DNA of 64,000 nt from Nephrocerus scutellatus (taxonomy: Eukaryota; Arthropoda; Insecta; Diptera; Pipunculidae): positions 13,937,462-14,001,461 of the forward strand of contig OX352763.1 in assembly GCA_947095585.1 (NCBI GenBank). Reading direction: 5' to 3'. The translations under genes and the position numbers were made by a program. Position 1 is the stretch's first letter. Each line of letters starts with the position of its first letter. Positions 22,901 to 33,300 of this stretch are shown one piece after another. The notes beneath the pieces were generated by a model. The model saw nothing but the letters and a program-made list of their open reading frames with translations, ran no database searches and was not told where the DNA came from.

Positions 22901-24376
22901 ACGTTGGAATCCAATTGTTATCATATTTTCCATTCAAGGAGAATCAATGCGGCAAAGTGAATCCAGTTGTGATAAATCATTATGAGAGTGTCACTAGTCA
23001 CTGGGAATCTAATGAGTTCTTTCCCACAAAAGATGAAAATCTCCACCAATGCCCATTAGTGTGTGCGACCTGGGAAGATATTCCATATGTTGACTTTTTG
23101 CAGAATGACAAAGGCGAAATTATTGACTTTTATGGGATCGAAGGAGAGCTACTTAAATTCCTAGTGGAACGATTGAATTTTACATTCGTGCTGTACAGAA
23201 TGAATGACAGGGAAATTGAAGCCACTTTCAATGGGTCGGATACAATATTCAAAGAGGTGAACAGAGTTCATTATTAATTATTAACAAACAATTGTACCTT
23301 ATATTTTTAAGCTTAAATTAATAATATAAATAAATAATACTAAACAATGTTGTGAAATATAAATTTTATTAACTTTCTTTGCTTAGATGTTCGATGGAAA
23401 AGCTGACTTCTCAATAGGTGCCTATCACTACAAACAAACGCAGTACATCTCTCCAACGGACTATTACTACCTGACCCATTTGTATTTTATAGTGAATGTT
23501 CTTGACGAGTATTCACCAATGGAAAAACTGCTGTTCCCCTATAAATACGATACATGGATTTTTATTTGTGCGATAGTAGCTTTGGGTTTTCTGGTCATAT
23601 TTGCAAGTTACTTCTGCATGAAGCGCTCACAGAGGGAATTCATCATTGGACGAGAGGTTGATCACCCCTTTTACAATATGTTTTCAATAATGCTTGGTGC
23701 CGACAGTGCCGGAACAATGCCCCGTCGAAATTTTGCCCGCTTTATTTTGATGGTGTGGTTCTTGACAAGCCTTGTCCTACGCAGCGCTTATCAATCGGGT
23801 ATCTATCATTTACTACGTGATAATATTCACAAGAATGCACCGAGGACAATCGATGATGTAATCAATCAGAGCTACGAAGTGTATCTAACCGAGGAACTTT
23901 CGCATATTCTAACTGGTCTACCCGAGCTAAAGAGTGTAGTGTTTTTGAATCAAACAGAATTGCAAACTCTTGCAAAGCTCTGCAATACTTCAGATCGAAT
24001 GGCAATCATAACACCCTACGAGTATTTCGGTTACTTCCGCAAAACTTCGAACCAGGAATGTTTTCGCCTTTACATCGTTCCCGAAATGATTTTCACACAG
24101 CAACTAAGTTTCTATCTCAAAAGGAATTCCTATTTGGTGGCTGCTATTAATAAACATATCACTGACACAATGACTTATGGATTTCTGGATATATGGAATA
24201 GCAAACTAATCGACGAAACCAAGCACATGCCGAAAATCGCTACCGAGCAAGCAGAAGTCGCTTTGTCCATGCAAGAAATACAGAGCATATTTAAGGTTTT
24301 TGTAATTGCCAATGTGGCAGCACTGTTAGTGTTCACAGGAGAACTGTGTTGGAAACGAGCTACTACACGCTTATGA
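19966..24376 (+). CDS. Divergent ionotropic receptor D, three exons
   Basis: Exons are 19966-20318, 22737-23256 and 23387-24376, joining to 620 aa. The start at 19966 (MCRCGRFRWLIIFLV) was preferred over the longer frame from 19912 because it aligns with the MSRSG starts of F, G and H. The first intron is phase 2 (AG/G), the second (130 bp) phase 0. Exon 1 has ISVYVHFDN and ends LVDTVESLR, as in F-H. Exon 2 has FVYGNLLNASIG and LHQCPLVCATWEDIPYV (S1). Exon 3 has M1 (TWIFICAIVALGFLVIFASYF), pore LGADSAGTMPRRNF, M3 LVLRSAYQSGIYHLL and M4 (IFKVFVIANVAALLVF). AATAAA at 24455. It looks like the member closest to the ancestor of F-H. Intron 1 (2.4 kb) contains LINE and repeat debris. Confidence 0.87.
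20440..21300 (-). mobile_element. CR1/jockey-like LINE relic, antisense, in D intron 1
   Basis: Minus-strand relic of the LINE family seen at 40101-43744. The HKSAGPDG region (seen as CATCAGGCCCAGCAGATTTAT near 20680) and the end of the endonuclease (ATGGTCTGGAGAGCCTAGAGG near 21205, matching LGSSDHCVVS) are recognisable. Heavily decayed. Together with its right flank to about 21620 it is paralogous to 54090-54905 upstream of H. Confidence 0.65.
21690..21790 (+). repeat. Left part of dispersed repeat 'R'
   Basis: GTTGGTGCGTGCTTATG ... CTGACTATCACGCCTGAAC ... CTTTCCAACTTATACTCACACC, also found at 27873-27945 and 39995-40065. In intron 1 of gene D. Confidence 0.6.
21860..22000 (+). repeat. tRNA-like sequence, possible second SINE family
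   Basis: CACCGGTTCGAGTCCCAAC near 21903 is a good B box, and a degenerate A-box-like stretch lies about 40 bp upstream, but no tRNA cloverleaf forms and there is no aminoacyl stem. Best read as a decayed tRNA-derived SINE head in intron 1 of D. Low certainty. Confidence 0.35.
22250..22410. repeat. Pair of 35-bp direct repeats
   Basis: CACTCAGCCTGTCGACC followed by (G/A)ACCGAAC and TCCCGTTCAC occurs at about 22254-22290 and again at about 22376-22410. Origin unknown. Confidence 0.6.
22430..22652 (+). repeat. Truncated copy of 120-bp tandem repeat element, upstream of D exon 2
   Basis: Two diverged units with GATTTTCTTCAAATTTTAAA, CATGTGTATCT and GATCGGGCCCTGAG, then the right terminus TAGAGAATTTA at 22642-22652. 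It ends about 85 bp before the acceptor of exon 2, the same position relative to exon 2 as in gene C. Confidence 0.68.
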
Positions 24377-24702
24377 ATGAAATATTAGAAACATAATATT
24401 AGAAATATTATCATCACGTTCACATTTCCTCATTTCCAAACACATCTGCAATTTAATAAACAAAATCGTTCTTAATATCTATGTTTAGCCACGAGTTGTT
24501 ATTGTCATCATCCACTCAAATAATAGTGTCAACGTGCCGCAGCAATTAATCACACCGGACAAAGTACGATGAACCCTATAATCAGAGAGTTATCGCGCGT
24601 CCATCTATTGCCCGAGTAATAGCCATTGACTTGGAAACTGTCCAACGCTTTTCTCATTCAACAAACTTGATTTTTCCGGTTTAGTACAGTAGCAGTCCTG
24701 CA

Positions 24703-27675
24703 ATGCATTCTAACACTTTCGTCGTAGTTTTATTTGCTGTGATTTTTGTGAAAACATCGCATCAATTGCAACTACGAGTATCTAAGCTGTCATCAGTACC
24801 GTCTGTCAATAAATCGAATATTGCTCGTGCTTTATCCGCTATCGCTGTCGAAGATTTCATCAATCGGACAAGAGATTTCAGTCTGTACGTTCACTTCGAG
24901 AACTCTTCCTCATCATCCTCATCATCCTCGTCATCATCAACGCTCAACTATTTCAACGATTTGGTTACGGAAATGCTTCATGGTATCGAAACCATAAGAT
25001 ATTCTGTCAAGTTCCACACGAAACTGCCGAAGAAGGAAAATCAAGAATATGATCATAGCAATTTAATTTTGGTCGATACATTGGCTTCATTAAGGTAATT
25101 TAATTTAACGCTCGTCGAGTTTCTAAGGCAAATGTTGTGAAAAAAGTGTACCAAATGGTTTAAAATCTAGATGGATGCTTCTGTCATGAAACTAGAAATG
25201 GGACGATAAGACGCTAAGTTTGTTATAGAAAATAATATTTTTAGAATGATAAGACGTATATGAGACAATTTATAAAATAAAATCCTTTTATAACATTAAA
25301 AAAGAGATATAGACATCTTAAATAGTCTTTCCCCAAATATCATAATTCAAAGCTGCCGTTTTCCTTGTACTAAATACCTACGCTACATTCTCATGTCATC
25401 ATTATCCATATTCATCACTGATTTCTGGTATTATGTCAACTGTAATCTCTCCCGTACACAGTTGCAAAATTACGTCATTGTAGCCGGTTTCGAATCTGTC
25501 GTCTTTTTTGGTCCAACGTTTCATCATCATCATATTTGGCTCTACAACCTGTGTCCGGTCCTGGCCTTCCGCAAAAAATCTCTCCACCGGTCCCGATTTC
25601 GAGCCGATGTCGAGCCGATGTCATCCAATTTGGCATCCTTAACTCTGAGCGTCATGATCTACGCCATCCTTCCAGCGTAGGCTTGTCCGGCCTCGCTGTC
25701 GTGTTCCATAAATCCTACCGCAAAGAACTTTCCGAGCAGGACCCTCTTCGCTCATGCGAGCTCGGAAAATTACCGGCAGCCACCACGTGGAGGTTGGATC
25801 GCACTACCATTCTGTATTATTCCCCTTATTCTGCTGATGGCTGACCGCCGATATAATATTTATTACTGCAAAAACTTGAGGTACAGAACTCAGACTTCTA
25901 AAAAAATAGAAATCACAAGTTAGGTTTTCTGAAAGTAAAAATTTATTTATGGTATAACTGAAGATTTATGCAAATTGTAAATAAATTTAACATTCTTTTT
26001 GCAGATTCATTTACGACAACTTGAGAACAACGAAAAGTGGAGGCTTATCGCACTCAATAATATACATGTCATCAATTGGAGAAGTTCATCACAACGATCT
26101 GATAACTGCCCTTGAAGATCAGTGGCGAATGAAAACCATCAACACGGGAATAGTTATTGATGCAATAAATGAGGGAATCCTACTGATCGGTTACTATCCC
26201 TACAGTCAATATCAGTGTGCAAAGGTGCACCCGACTGTGATGAATCGATGGCATTCGTCAATTAGCGATTGGTCATCTAATAACTTCTTCCGCAATGAAC
26301 GAGAAAACTTTCATGGCTGCCCCTTAGTTTGTGCAACTTTTGAAAATGCTCCCTATTTAACACTCAGCCGTGATTCTAAAGGTGAAATCGAAGAATTTCA
26401 TGGAATCGAGGGGAAGCTAATAAAATTCTTAGCATATCGGATGAACTTCTCATTTAGTTTGTACACGATGACCGACCAGGAGATCAATGCAACATTTGAC
26501 GGATCGGTAAATATATTTGATGAGGTGCGACTTACAAATCACTGTATATTCCTAAATATGGTCATAGCAATTATTAGTGTCTTATATCATTCCAGATTTT
26601 AAGTACAAAAGCCGACTATGCTGTCGGTGCGTTTCATAATCAGGAGGATTCACTTGGAAAAACTAATATCTCCCAGTCAAGCAGTTATTATATCTCTACT
26701 TTATACTTTCTGACGAATTTCTACGGCGAATATTCGGCATATGAGAAACTGGCCTTTCCATTTCATTCATTGACTTGGTGGGCCATCGGTGTTGTACTCA
26801 TGATTGGCTTCCTGACTATCTTTGCATCAGGCATCAGCAAACGTCAATATGCTCAGGAGTTCATAACTGGCCGTCAAAATCAAGTTCCCTATTATAACTT
26901 GTTCACAACAATGCTTGGAGCTAGTGTCTCTTCGACACTACCTCGTCGGAACTTTGCCCGCTACATTTTGGTGGTATGGCTGTTAACAAGCCTTGTGCTT
27001 CGTAGTGCTTATCAATCGGGCATCTATTACATGCTGCGGGATAACTTACAGCAGAATCTACCAAACACGATAATCGATGTTGTTAAACAGGATTATGACA
27101 TCTATTTGACAATAGAGAACAAGCGTCTACTACAAATATTACCCGAAATTAAAAATGTACAATGGCTAAAAGGAGCAGAAATACATTTCTTCAGAAGGAT
27201 TCCAAAAATAAAAAGGAAAATTGCTATCATCACAAACTATGAGTACTTTGGCTACTACCGCAAATTGAATCCGTTAAATCGTGAACTTCATCTGGTGAGG
27301 GAAAAGATTTTTAGCCAACAACTGAGTATGTATCACAAGAAGAATTCATACCTTGTAAAGGTCTTCAATGAGCATATTTTGGAATATATGACCTATGGAT
27401 TTATGGATAAATGGACCAAAGCGTATGTAGACTCCACTTCATACGACGAAGCTATTAATGACTCAGACGGGATTATTTTAACCATGAATCAGTTGCAAGG
27501 AATATTCCAGATATTCCTTATTGCAAACTTTGTGGCTGTAATGGTATTCATTGCAGAGCTGTGCTACGCACGATTTAGATCATTTGTGGTCGAAGCAAAA
27601 AATAGAATTAAAAGAATTAGGATAAATGCAATTCAAATATTTATGAATAAGGATGTTTCAGTAATTCGGAAATAA
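24703..27675 (+). CDS. Divergent ionotropic receptor E, three exons, serine tract in exon 1
   Basis: Exons are 24703-25094, 26005-26524 and 26596-27675, joining to 663 aa, the longest in the array. The start gives a signal peptide (FVVVLFAVIFVKTS, residues 6-19). Exon 1 contains SNIARALSAIAVEDFINRTRDFS and, unlike its paralogues, a run of 12 serines (residues 68-79, bases 24904-24939) after LYVHFEN. Exon 2 has FHGCPLVCATFENAPYLTL (S1). Exon 3 has M1 (LTWWAIGVVLMIGFLTIFASGI), pore LGASVSSTLPRRNF, M3 LVLRSAYQSGIYYML, M4 (IFQIFLIANFVAVMVFIAEL) and an extra basic tail (RIKRIRINAIQIF) of about 25 residues after the usual end. Introns are 910 bp (holding a LINE tail) and 71 bp, phases 2 and 0. AATAAA at 27745. 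Confidence 0.87.
25523..25800 (-). mobile_element. RTE-like LINE 3' end, antisense, in E intron 1
   Basis: Reverse complement of the last ~260 bp of the LINE at 58990-62600: on the minus strand it reads through the AEHLAR-like segment to GGCCAGGACCGGACACAGGT, then TTGTAGAGCCAAATATGATG, and ends in ATG repeats (CATCATCATCAT at 25527). 5'-truncated. Frames at 25393-25844 lie in it and are not genes. Confidence 0.8.
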
Positions 27676-27872
27676 TATTTTAATACACTATTTTTCTCCA
27701 TTTCGAATGCAAAATTGTTCTTAAAGTACATATGTTATCTCAGTAATAAAATATATATTTAAATTTTGATTAGAGTAATTATATATTTTCTAATAAAACA
27801 ATAAAAATATTCATCAAAGGAAACACCAAATTAAGATTGATACGAATTATTATCTTAATATAAAAAAAATTG

Positions 27873-28205
27873 GTGTGTATGTCTGTCTGACTATCATAGC
27901 TGAACCACTGAAGCTTTCCAACTTATACTCACACCATATGTTCGTGTAATGCTCCGGATTGTTTTTATTTGTGTTAGAACGCCCTAGGCCGCGCTGGGGT
28001 CGCCATTTTAGAAAATTCGTATTTATTGACCGATTTGGCTCAAATTCTTACCATATAATATTTAAATAAAAAGAAGGTCGTTGGCAAAATTTGGAACGCT
28101 GGGGTGTAAAATGTAATTTTCCCTGTATATATGATTTTCATATAAAGAATTTTCGAAGACGTATTCATTTTTTGTCGATATAAGTGTCGATTCTATAGTT
28201 TTCTG
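27873..28205 (+). repeat. Dispersed repeat 'R', near-complete copy
   Basis: Starts near TTGGTGTGTATGTCTGTCTG, includes AGCTTTCCAACTTATACTC, GGGGTCGCCATTTTAG, AATATTTAAATAAAAAGAAG and GATTCTATAGTTTTCTG. The same sequence is found as two halves at 39995-40100 and 43745-43970 on either side of a LINE, and its left part at 21690-21790. Probably a non-autonomous mobile element; possibly Helitron-like if the CTAG terminus at 28369-28372 belongs to it. Confidence 0.65.
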
Positions 28206-28372
28206 GGTTGGTGAGTTGGTCAATTGGTGCGTTGGTCAGTTGTCGGGAGGTCAGTGGGCAAGGGGTCAGTGGGCTGGTGGTCAGTTGGCGGGGGTTCAGT
28301 GGGCGAGAGGTTGTTGTTAACTTGGGTTAACTTGGGATGGGGAAGCCGGGGAACGCCGGGTATTTCCGCTAG
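28205..28372 (+). repeat. G-rich degenerate minisatellite
   Basis: About seven imperfect copies of GGTCAGT(T/G)GGC with runs of 3-5 G, ending in a CCGGGTATTTCCGCTAG terminus. The reverse complement of the terminus is seen near 11876 and 7695. Confidence 0.6.
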
Positions 28373-29049
28373 TTATAATATAATAATATATATACATAAG
28401 GCACAAGATTAATATTGATACTTGACTTGACTTTTTTATATCGTAACCAAAGAAACGAACAAATAAAGAACGACCACTACTATCAGTTAAGGCTCTCCAC
28501 AAAACCAAAACAAAACGCTGAGCCGGCGTCAATAAACCGATCAATAGCATCCAAAAAACTTTATCTATATGTCGTTTGTGATGAAGTGAAATTTGGACTC
28601 ATCAAGAAAGAACGCAAGCATCTGTTCATTCAAGCTTGGCCACAGCTACGACCTGCCACAAATATTTGTGCAGCCATCATGCTTATTATAATCGATTGAT
28701 TTTTAAAAACTTTTATTTAACTTGACCCCTTTTTGTCTGTATTTTCTACTTCTTTGAGGTATTTTGCGATTATTACCAAATAACAAAAGACTGTGTGGCG
28801 TATTGCAAAACATTATGAAAACATAATTTCATTATGAAATGAACAAAATATATACGATGAAGAAAGTAAATATAAAAAGACTTTTAATTATACGTTAAGC
28901 TGTTCAGGGGCGCTTCGCTAGCCGCACAGTTAGTGAGCGCGCTCAACTGCGCAACTAACTCAGGGGTCAAGTTAAAAAAAAATATGACGGGTTCGTATTC
29001 GGTTGAAGGGTTTAGCAGTTTATAGAGAACATACATACATACTCAACTC

Positions 29050-29760
29050 AACTTAAAGCTACGTACGTCCAAGCGCGAAAATGTTCGATCCCAAAAACTC
29101 GCGCCAAAAAACACGCGTTGCACCATACTCTACAATATGTACACGCATCATATAACAGGCATTTCAAAACACTCGTTACATAACACGCCTCAAAAAACAT
29201 AACGATGTCGTGATTATATTGCGTAAATGAAAACACGATTGGAATGTTGTATTTATTTTACTCGACTTCGATTTTATTACAAGAATTAATTATTTAATAA
29301 ATACTGATGAAATAAAAACTTAACCATTATCAACGTTTTCTACGAACGTATATCCTACTGCTCACAAGTACGAGAGTACGTCTTACTCGCGTGCACACCA
29401 TTAGAAGAAGTAGGGAAGTGCTTGGGATGAATAACACCTCCGTATATAGTTATAACAACGTCTCCTTCTTTCTTTTAGTGTGGGCGTTGTTTATTTAATA
29501 ATTTCCTTCACTGAATCTCTACTGGCGCTGTTTGTTTCGTTTTAGGTCTGTTCAAGTTACTACAAACACACGTCATGAAACAAGCACCATAAAACACGTG
29601 TCACAAACAGTGTGTTTAAAATCACGCATGTCGACACCACATGCGTTACAAAACATGTATTATAAACATACGTCACAAAGCATGTATTACAAAACACGCG
29701 TCACACCACACGAGACCACACGAGTCTCAGAACACACTTCATGCCACACGCGTTACATGC
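29050..29760. repeat. ACACGCGT-rich short degenerate repeats
   Basis: Many imperfect phrases of the form ACACGCGT(C/T)AC at roughly 15-25 bp spacing, densest at 29570-29755 and 29085-29200. A related strand-reversed version lies at 62930-63245. Confidence 0.5.
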
Positions 29761-30157
29761 GGAAATGTTTCATGAGACTGAGCTGCGCACAATATTTTAG
29801 CATTTATAAGAACATAACGATTCGTTTTGTTGCCGCAATGTGGTGTTTCACGACGAATTTAAAAAAGTGCAACATTGTGTTAACAGCTGAGCCGCATTTA
29901 TGACTCATAAGGAGATTAACGTCGCATTAAATTAACCCTTGATTATGTGTGTTAGAAAATGAGTCCAGCATTCCACTCACTGTGCTTTTGTCTTTTAAAA
30001 GTATGCCGATTTAATGTTCAGGTAAAATTTAGAAAATAATTATTTTAATGGTTTAATATTTAATTTAAACACTCTTTCATATAGCTTATTTTATATACAT
30101 ATAAAGCAGTCGGCAAATATTCACTATAACTGTATGTCTTCATTATAAATAAAAATT

Positions 30158-30290
30158 CGCTTAAAGGATTGATTATCTTGTTCGTTTATCATGCAACCAA
30201 ATTGATTGTGCTAATATCTCATCCTTTTAATCTATAATAATATATATTTAACGAGTTTTTATTAGTTTATAGAATCTATATAAAAACTGC
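30158..30290 (+). promoter_or_regulatory. Promoter of gene F: conserved block plus TATA box
   Basis: A block at 30158-30233 (CGCTTAAAGGATTGATT ... TTTATCATGCAAC ... TTGATTGTG ... ATCCTTTTAATCT) is shared with G and H. Inside it AAAGGAT and ATCCTTT form an inverted pair about 50 bp apart. TATATAAAA lies at 30277-30285, 65 bp before the ATG, exactly as in H. Function inferred from conservation and position. Confidence 0.7.
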
Positions 30291-30341
30291 CTAGTAGCAA
30301 TAGCAGCTCAGAATTAGTTGAGGTGCAGTTTCTTTCGTACG

Positions 30342-33300
30342 ATGAGCCGTTCTGGTTGCTTTGTATTGGCCATCATCATATTTGTAGTGATTTTTGTTAC
30401 TGCTTCGTCACTTTGTGAAAGTCATAAGTTCCTTTCACAGCAACTAAATATGAATATCTCTGCCGCTATAGCAGCGATCATTGCAACCGACTTTACTACG
30501 CGTGGTAGCAGATTGTCCGTGTACGTTCATTTTGATCAACATTCTCTGGCACAGCGTTATCATTTCAATGACTTATCGACGCAAATACTTAGTAATATAA
30601 ATGACATAGCCACATATAGCCTACACTTGCACCAAAAACTGCAACACATTGAAGAAGATCACATCGATTTGATATTGATCGATACTCTTGAGTCTTTACG
30701 GTAAGTTCAGGCTGGAACTAATCTTCATTTAATTGTTAACATCTCTAGTTAGTTAGCTACCAATTAGATTGGAGGTTCTTCTTGAGCTATGGAATGAAAA
30801 TACGGTAGTAGACAAAAAAGCAAAATGGTTATTGCTGCTATGTTTTATTTCAGAAGCTACAAGTATTACCAACAATTTTTTAATCTATAAAATAAACTAA
30901 GTACCTGTTTTTTTTGTGACAAACGGTTAAGGACATAACTGTCCTTGCCTCTCGCATCACAACTCATATATTAAATGTTCACGTCGCGTTACAAGAAACT
31001 CGGCCAAATCAAGTGAATTATTTCGGTACCCAATCCGATTTGTATTAGCTTGGGTCGGGGCTAAATAAGAATGGGGACTTGCCTTGGTCGACGACGCTTC
31101 ATGTCGACTTAGGTTTCGGTTTGCCAATCACCACTTAACTGAATTAGTTGATTCTTGAAACTAATACAAGTCTCGGATGCATATCGAGTTTATCAACAAT
31201 GACCTTTGGACCACGAAAGAGGACACATTTGAGAACTTGACACACAACAACGATTGCACAATTAATAAAAGAATTTTGTAAATACCATCTAAAGACTCTT
31301 GGTCTTAGTGAGTTGAGGTGGCCTGGAGTAGGGGAAAAACGAACATCTATTGGTGAGTTTCTAATTTTTTCGGGTAAGCCTGCAGGAGAACACCATGCGA
31401 ATGGAGTGGGATTTCTACTCTCGAAAGCCGCGAGAAGATCGTTACAAGACTGACAAGCAATATCCGATAGAATTATTATTGCAAGATTTAAATTTGCTGT
31501 TCGACAGGTCGTATTTGTTCAAATTTACGCCCCAACGGAACAAGCCAAATAATTCATTAGATCAACTATGGAAGAGTGACATCGTTATTTTGATGGGTGA
31601 CCTTAACGCAAAAGTTAGGCAGGAATAATAGTGATTGGAAACATGTCGTGGGAAAGCATGGCCTTGGTTCTATGAAAGGCAATGGTGAACGGTTTGCTGA
31701 TCTATATTCTGATCGCAACCTAATCATTGGAGGCACAATTTTTCCCCACAAAAACATCCACAAAGCCACCTGAACCTCTCCTGATCACATGTACAACAAC
31801 CAAATTGATCACATCGCTATAAGCCGCAAGTGGCGATCATCGTTGCTGGACGTTAGAACCCGAAGAACAGCCGACGTCTGCAGCGACCACCACCTTATGG
31901 TAGGCAGTGTGCGATTAAAGCTCGCGGTCCGCTCAACTACACAAAGTCAAACAACGAGAAAGCCAGCTGTAGCAGCAATGAAAGACCCAGATGTGAAACT
32001 GTAATATGTACCCCGCATACAACAGTCACTCTCTGAGATACAACCCCAAACCCTAGAGTCTAAATGGGAGAAAACAGTAAATGCGTATACGGAAGCAGCC
32101 TTAACCGTTTTAGGTTATTCCGACAAAACTTGAAAAGAATGGATATCAGATAGCACATGGAACATCATTTGTGAGCGGCAATCCATCAAAGCAGAGTTAA
32201 ACGCGGCCTCGGGTGCCGAGCGAAGCGCATTAGCGCGGATGTATAGGAATCTGGACCGGCAAGTTGACCGTTCAGCTAGGAACGACAAACGAACGAATGA
32301 ACGACTAAGCAACATCGCAACACAAGCACAGCAAGCCGCTGATAGTAGAAAATACAGCACAGTCTACCAACACGCTCGTAAGCTCGCCAACAAGAAACAC
32401 GACATCAACTACCCTGTTAAGGCAATAGACGGCTGTTTGATCCAACAATTAACCCGCTGGACAGAACATTTTAAGAATGTTTTGAATTTTAATGCGCCAG
32501 GCACGTCCATCAACCCACATACGAGTCAATCGTCGTTAAAAGAAGGGTTAATAGTCTAACTCCCCAAGAAAGGTGATTTAAGCAATTGCGAAAACTGGAG
32601 AGGAATTACCCTGCTAAACACCATAAACAAAGTGATCTCCTCTATAATAGCTAGGCGCTTACGGAGTCCGTTAGAGCCAATTGTGACATATGAACAAGCA
32701 GGATTCCGCCCAAACCTTTCTTATACTGATCAAATTAACACCATGCGTACAATCATTGAACAGTCAGTTGAGTATTGTCTAGCTATGGTGTTCCGGAAAA
32801 ACTCATCAACATCATCAAGGAGCTGTACCGCGACTTAACATGCCGCGTCATTCATAGTGGTCATCTTGGCTCCCCTTTCAACATCTACTCGGGAGTCAAG
32901 CAAGGTTGCACCCTCTCACCATTGCTTTTCACAATTGTTATCGACTGGGTGATGAAAATAGCAACTCGTACTCCATCGGATTTGTCATGGAATGTTTTTC
33001 ACCGCCTAGAAGACCTGGACTATGCCGATGATATCTGTCTCCTATCACAATCGCCAGGTGACATGGAGCGAAAGTTAAACAAACTGGAATTCGACGCTAA
33101 CAAAGTAGGTTTAAAAATTAACGTGTCAAAAAAAAAACTAATTCGCGTTAACGCTAGTGGAACGTGTGATCTGTCGATTGACGGTCACCATATAGAGGAT
33201 GTCGATAAGTTTTTTTACTTGGGCAGCTGGATGTCAAAAAATGGTGGTGCTGACTCGGATGTGTGCTCTTGTGTAAACAAGATGCGACACTCCTATAGTA

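Larger units (their letters stand above)
27676..30157. other. Intergenic E-F spacer
   Basis: No gene recognised. It holds repeat R (27873-28205), a G-rich minisatellite (28205-28372) and ACACGCGT-rich short repeats (29050-29760). A 94-aa + frame at 28415-28699 (KKERKHLFIQAWPQLRPATN) resembles no family I know. At 28905-28975 a tRNA-like stretch (GTTAGTGAGCGCGCTC) may be another SINE head. Confidence 0.4.

Noticed and set aside
28415..28699. 94-aa + frame as a possible small gene
   Set aside because: No signal, no known domain, no splice-consistent neighbours; kept only as a note in the spacer entry.
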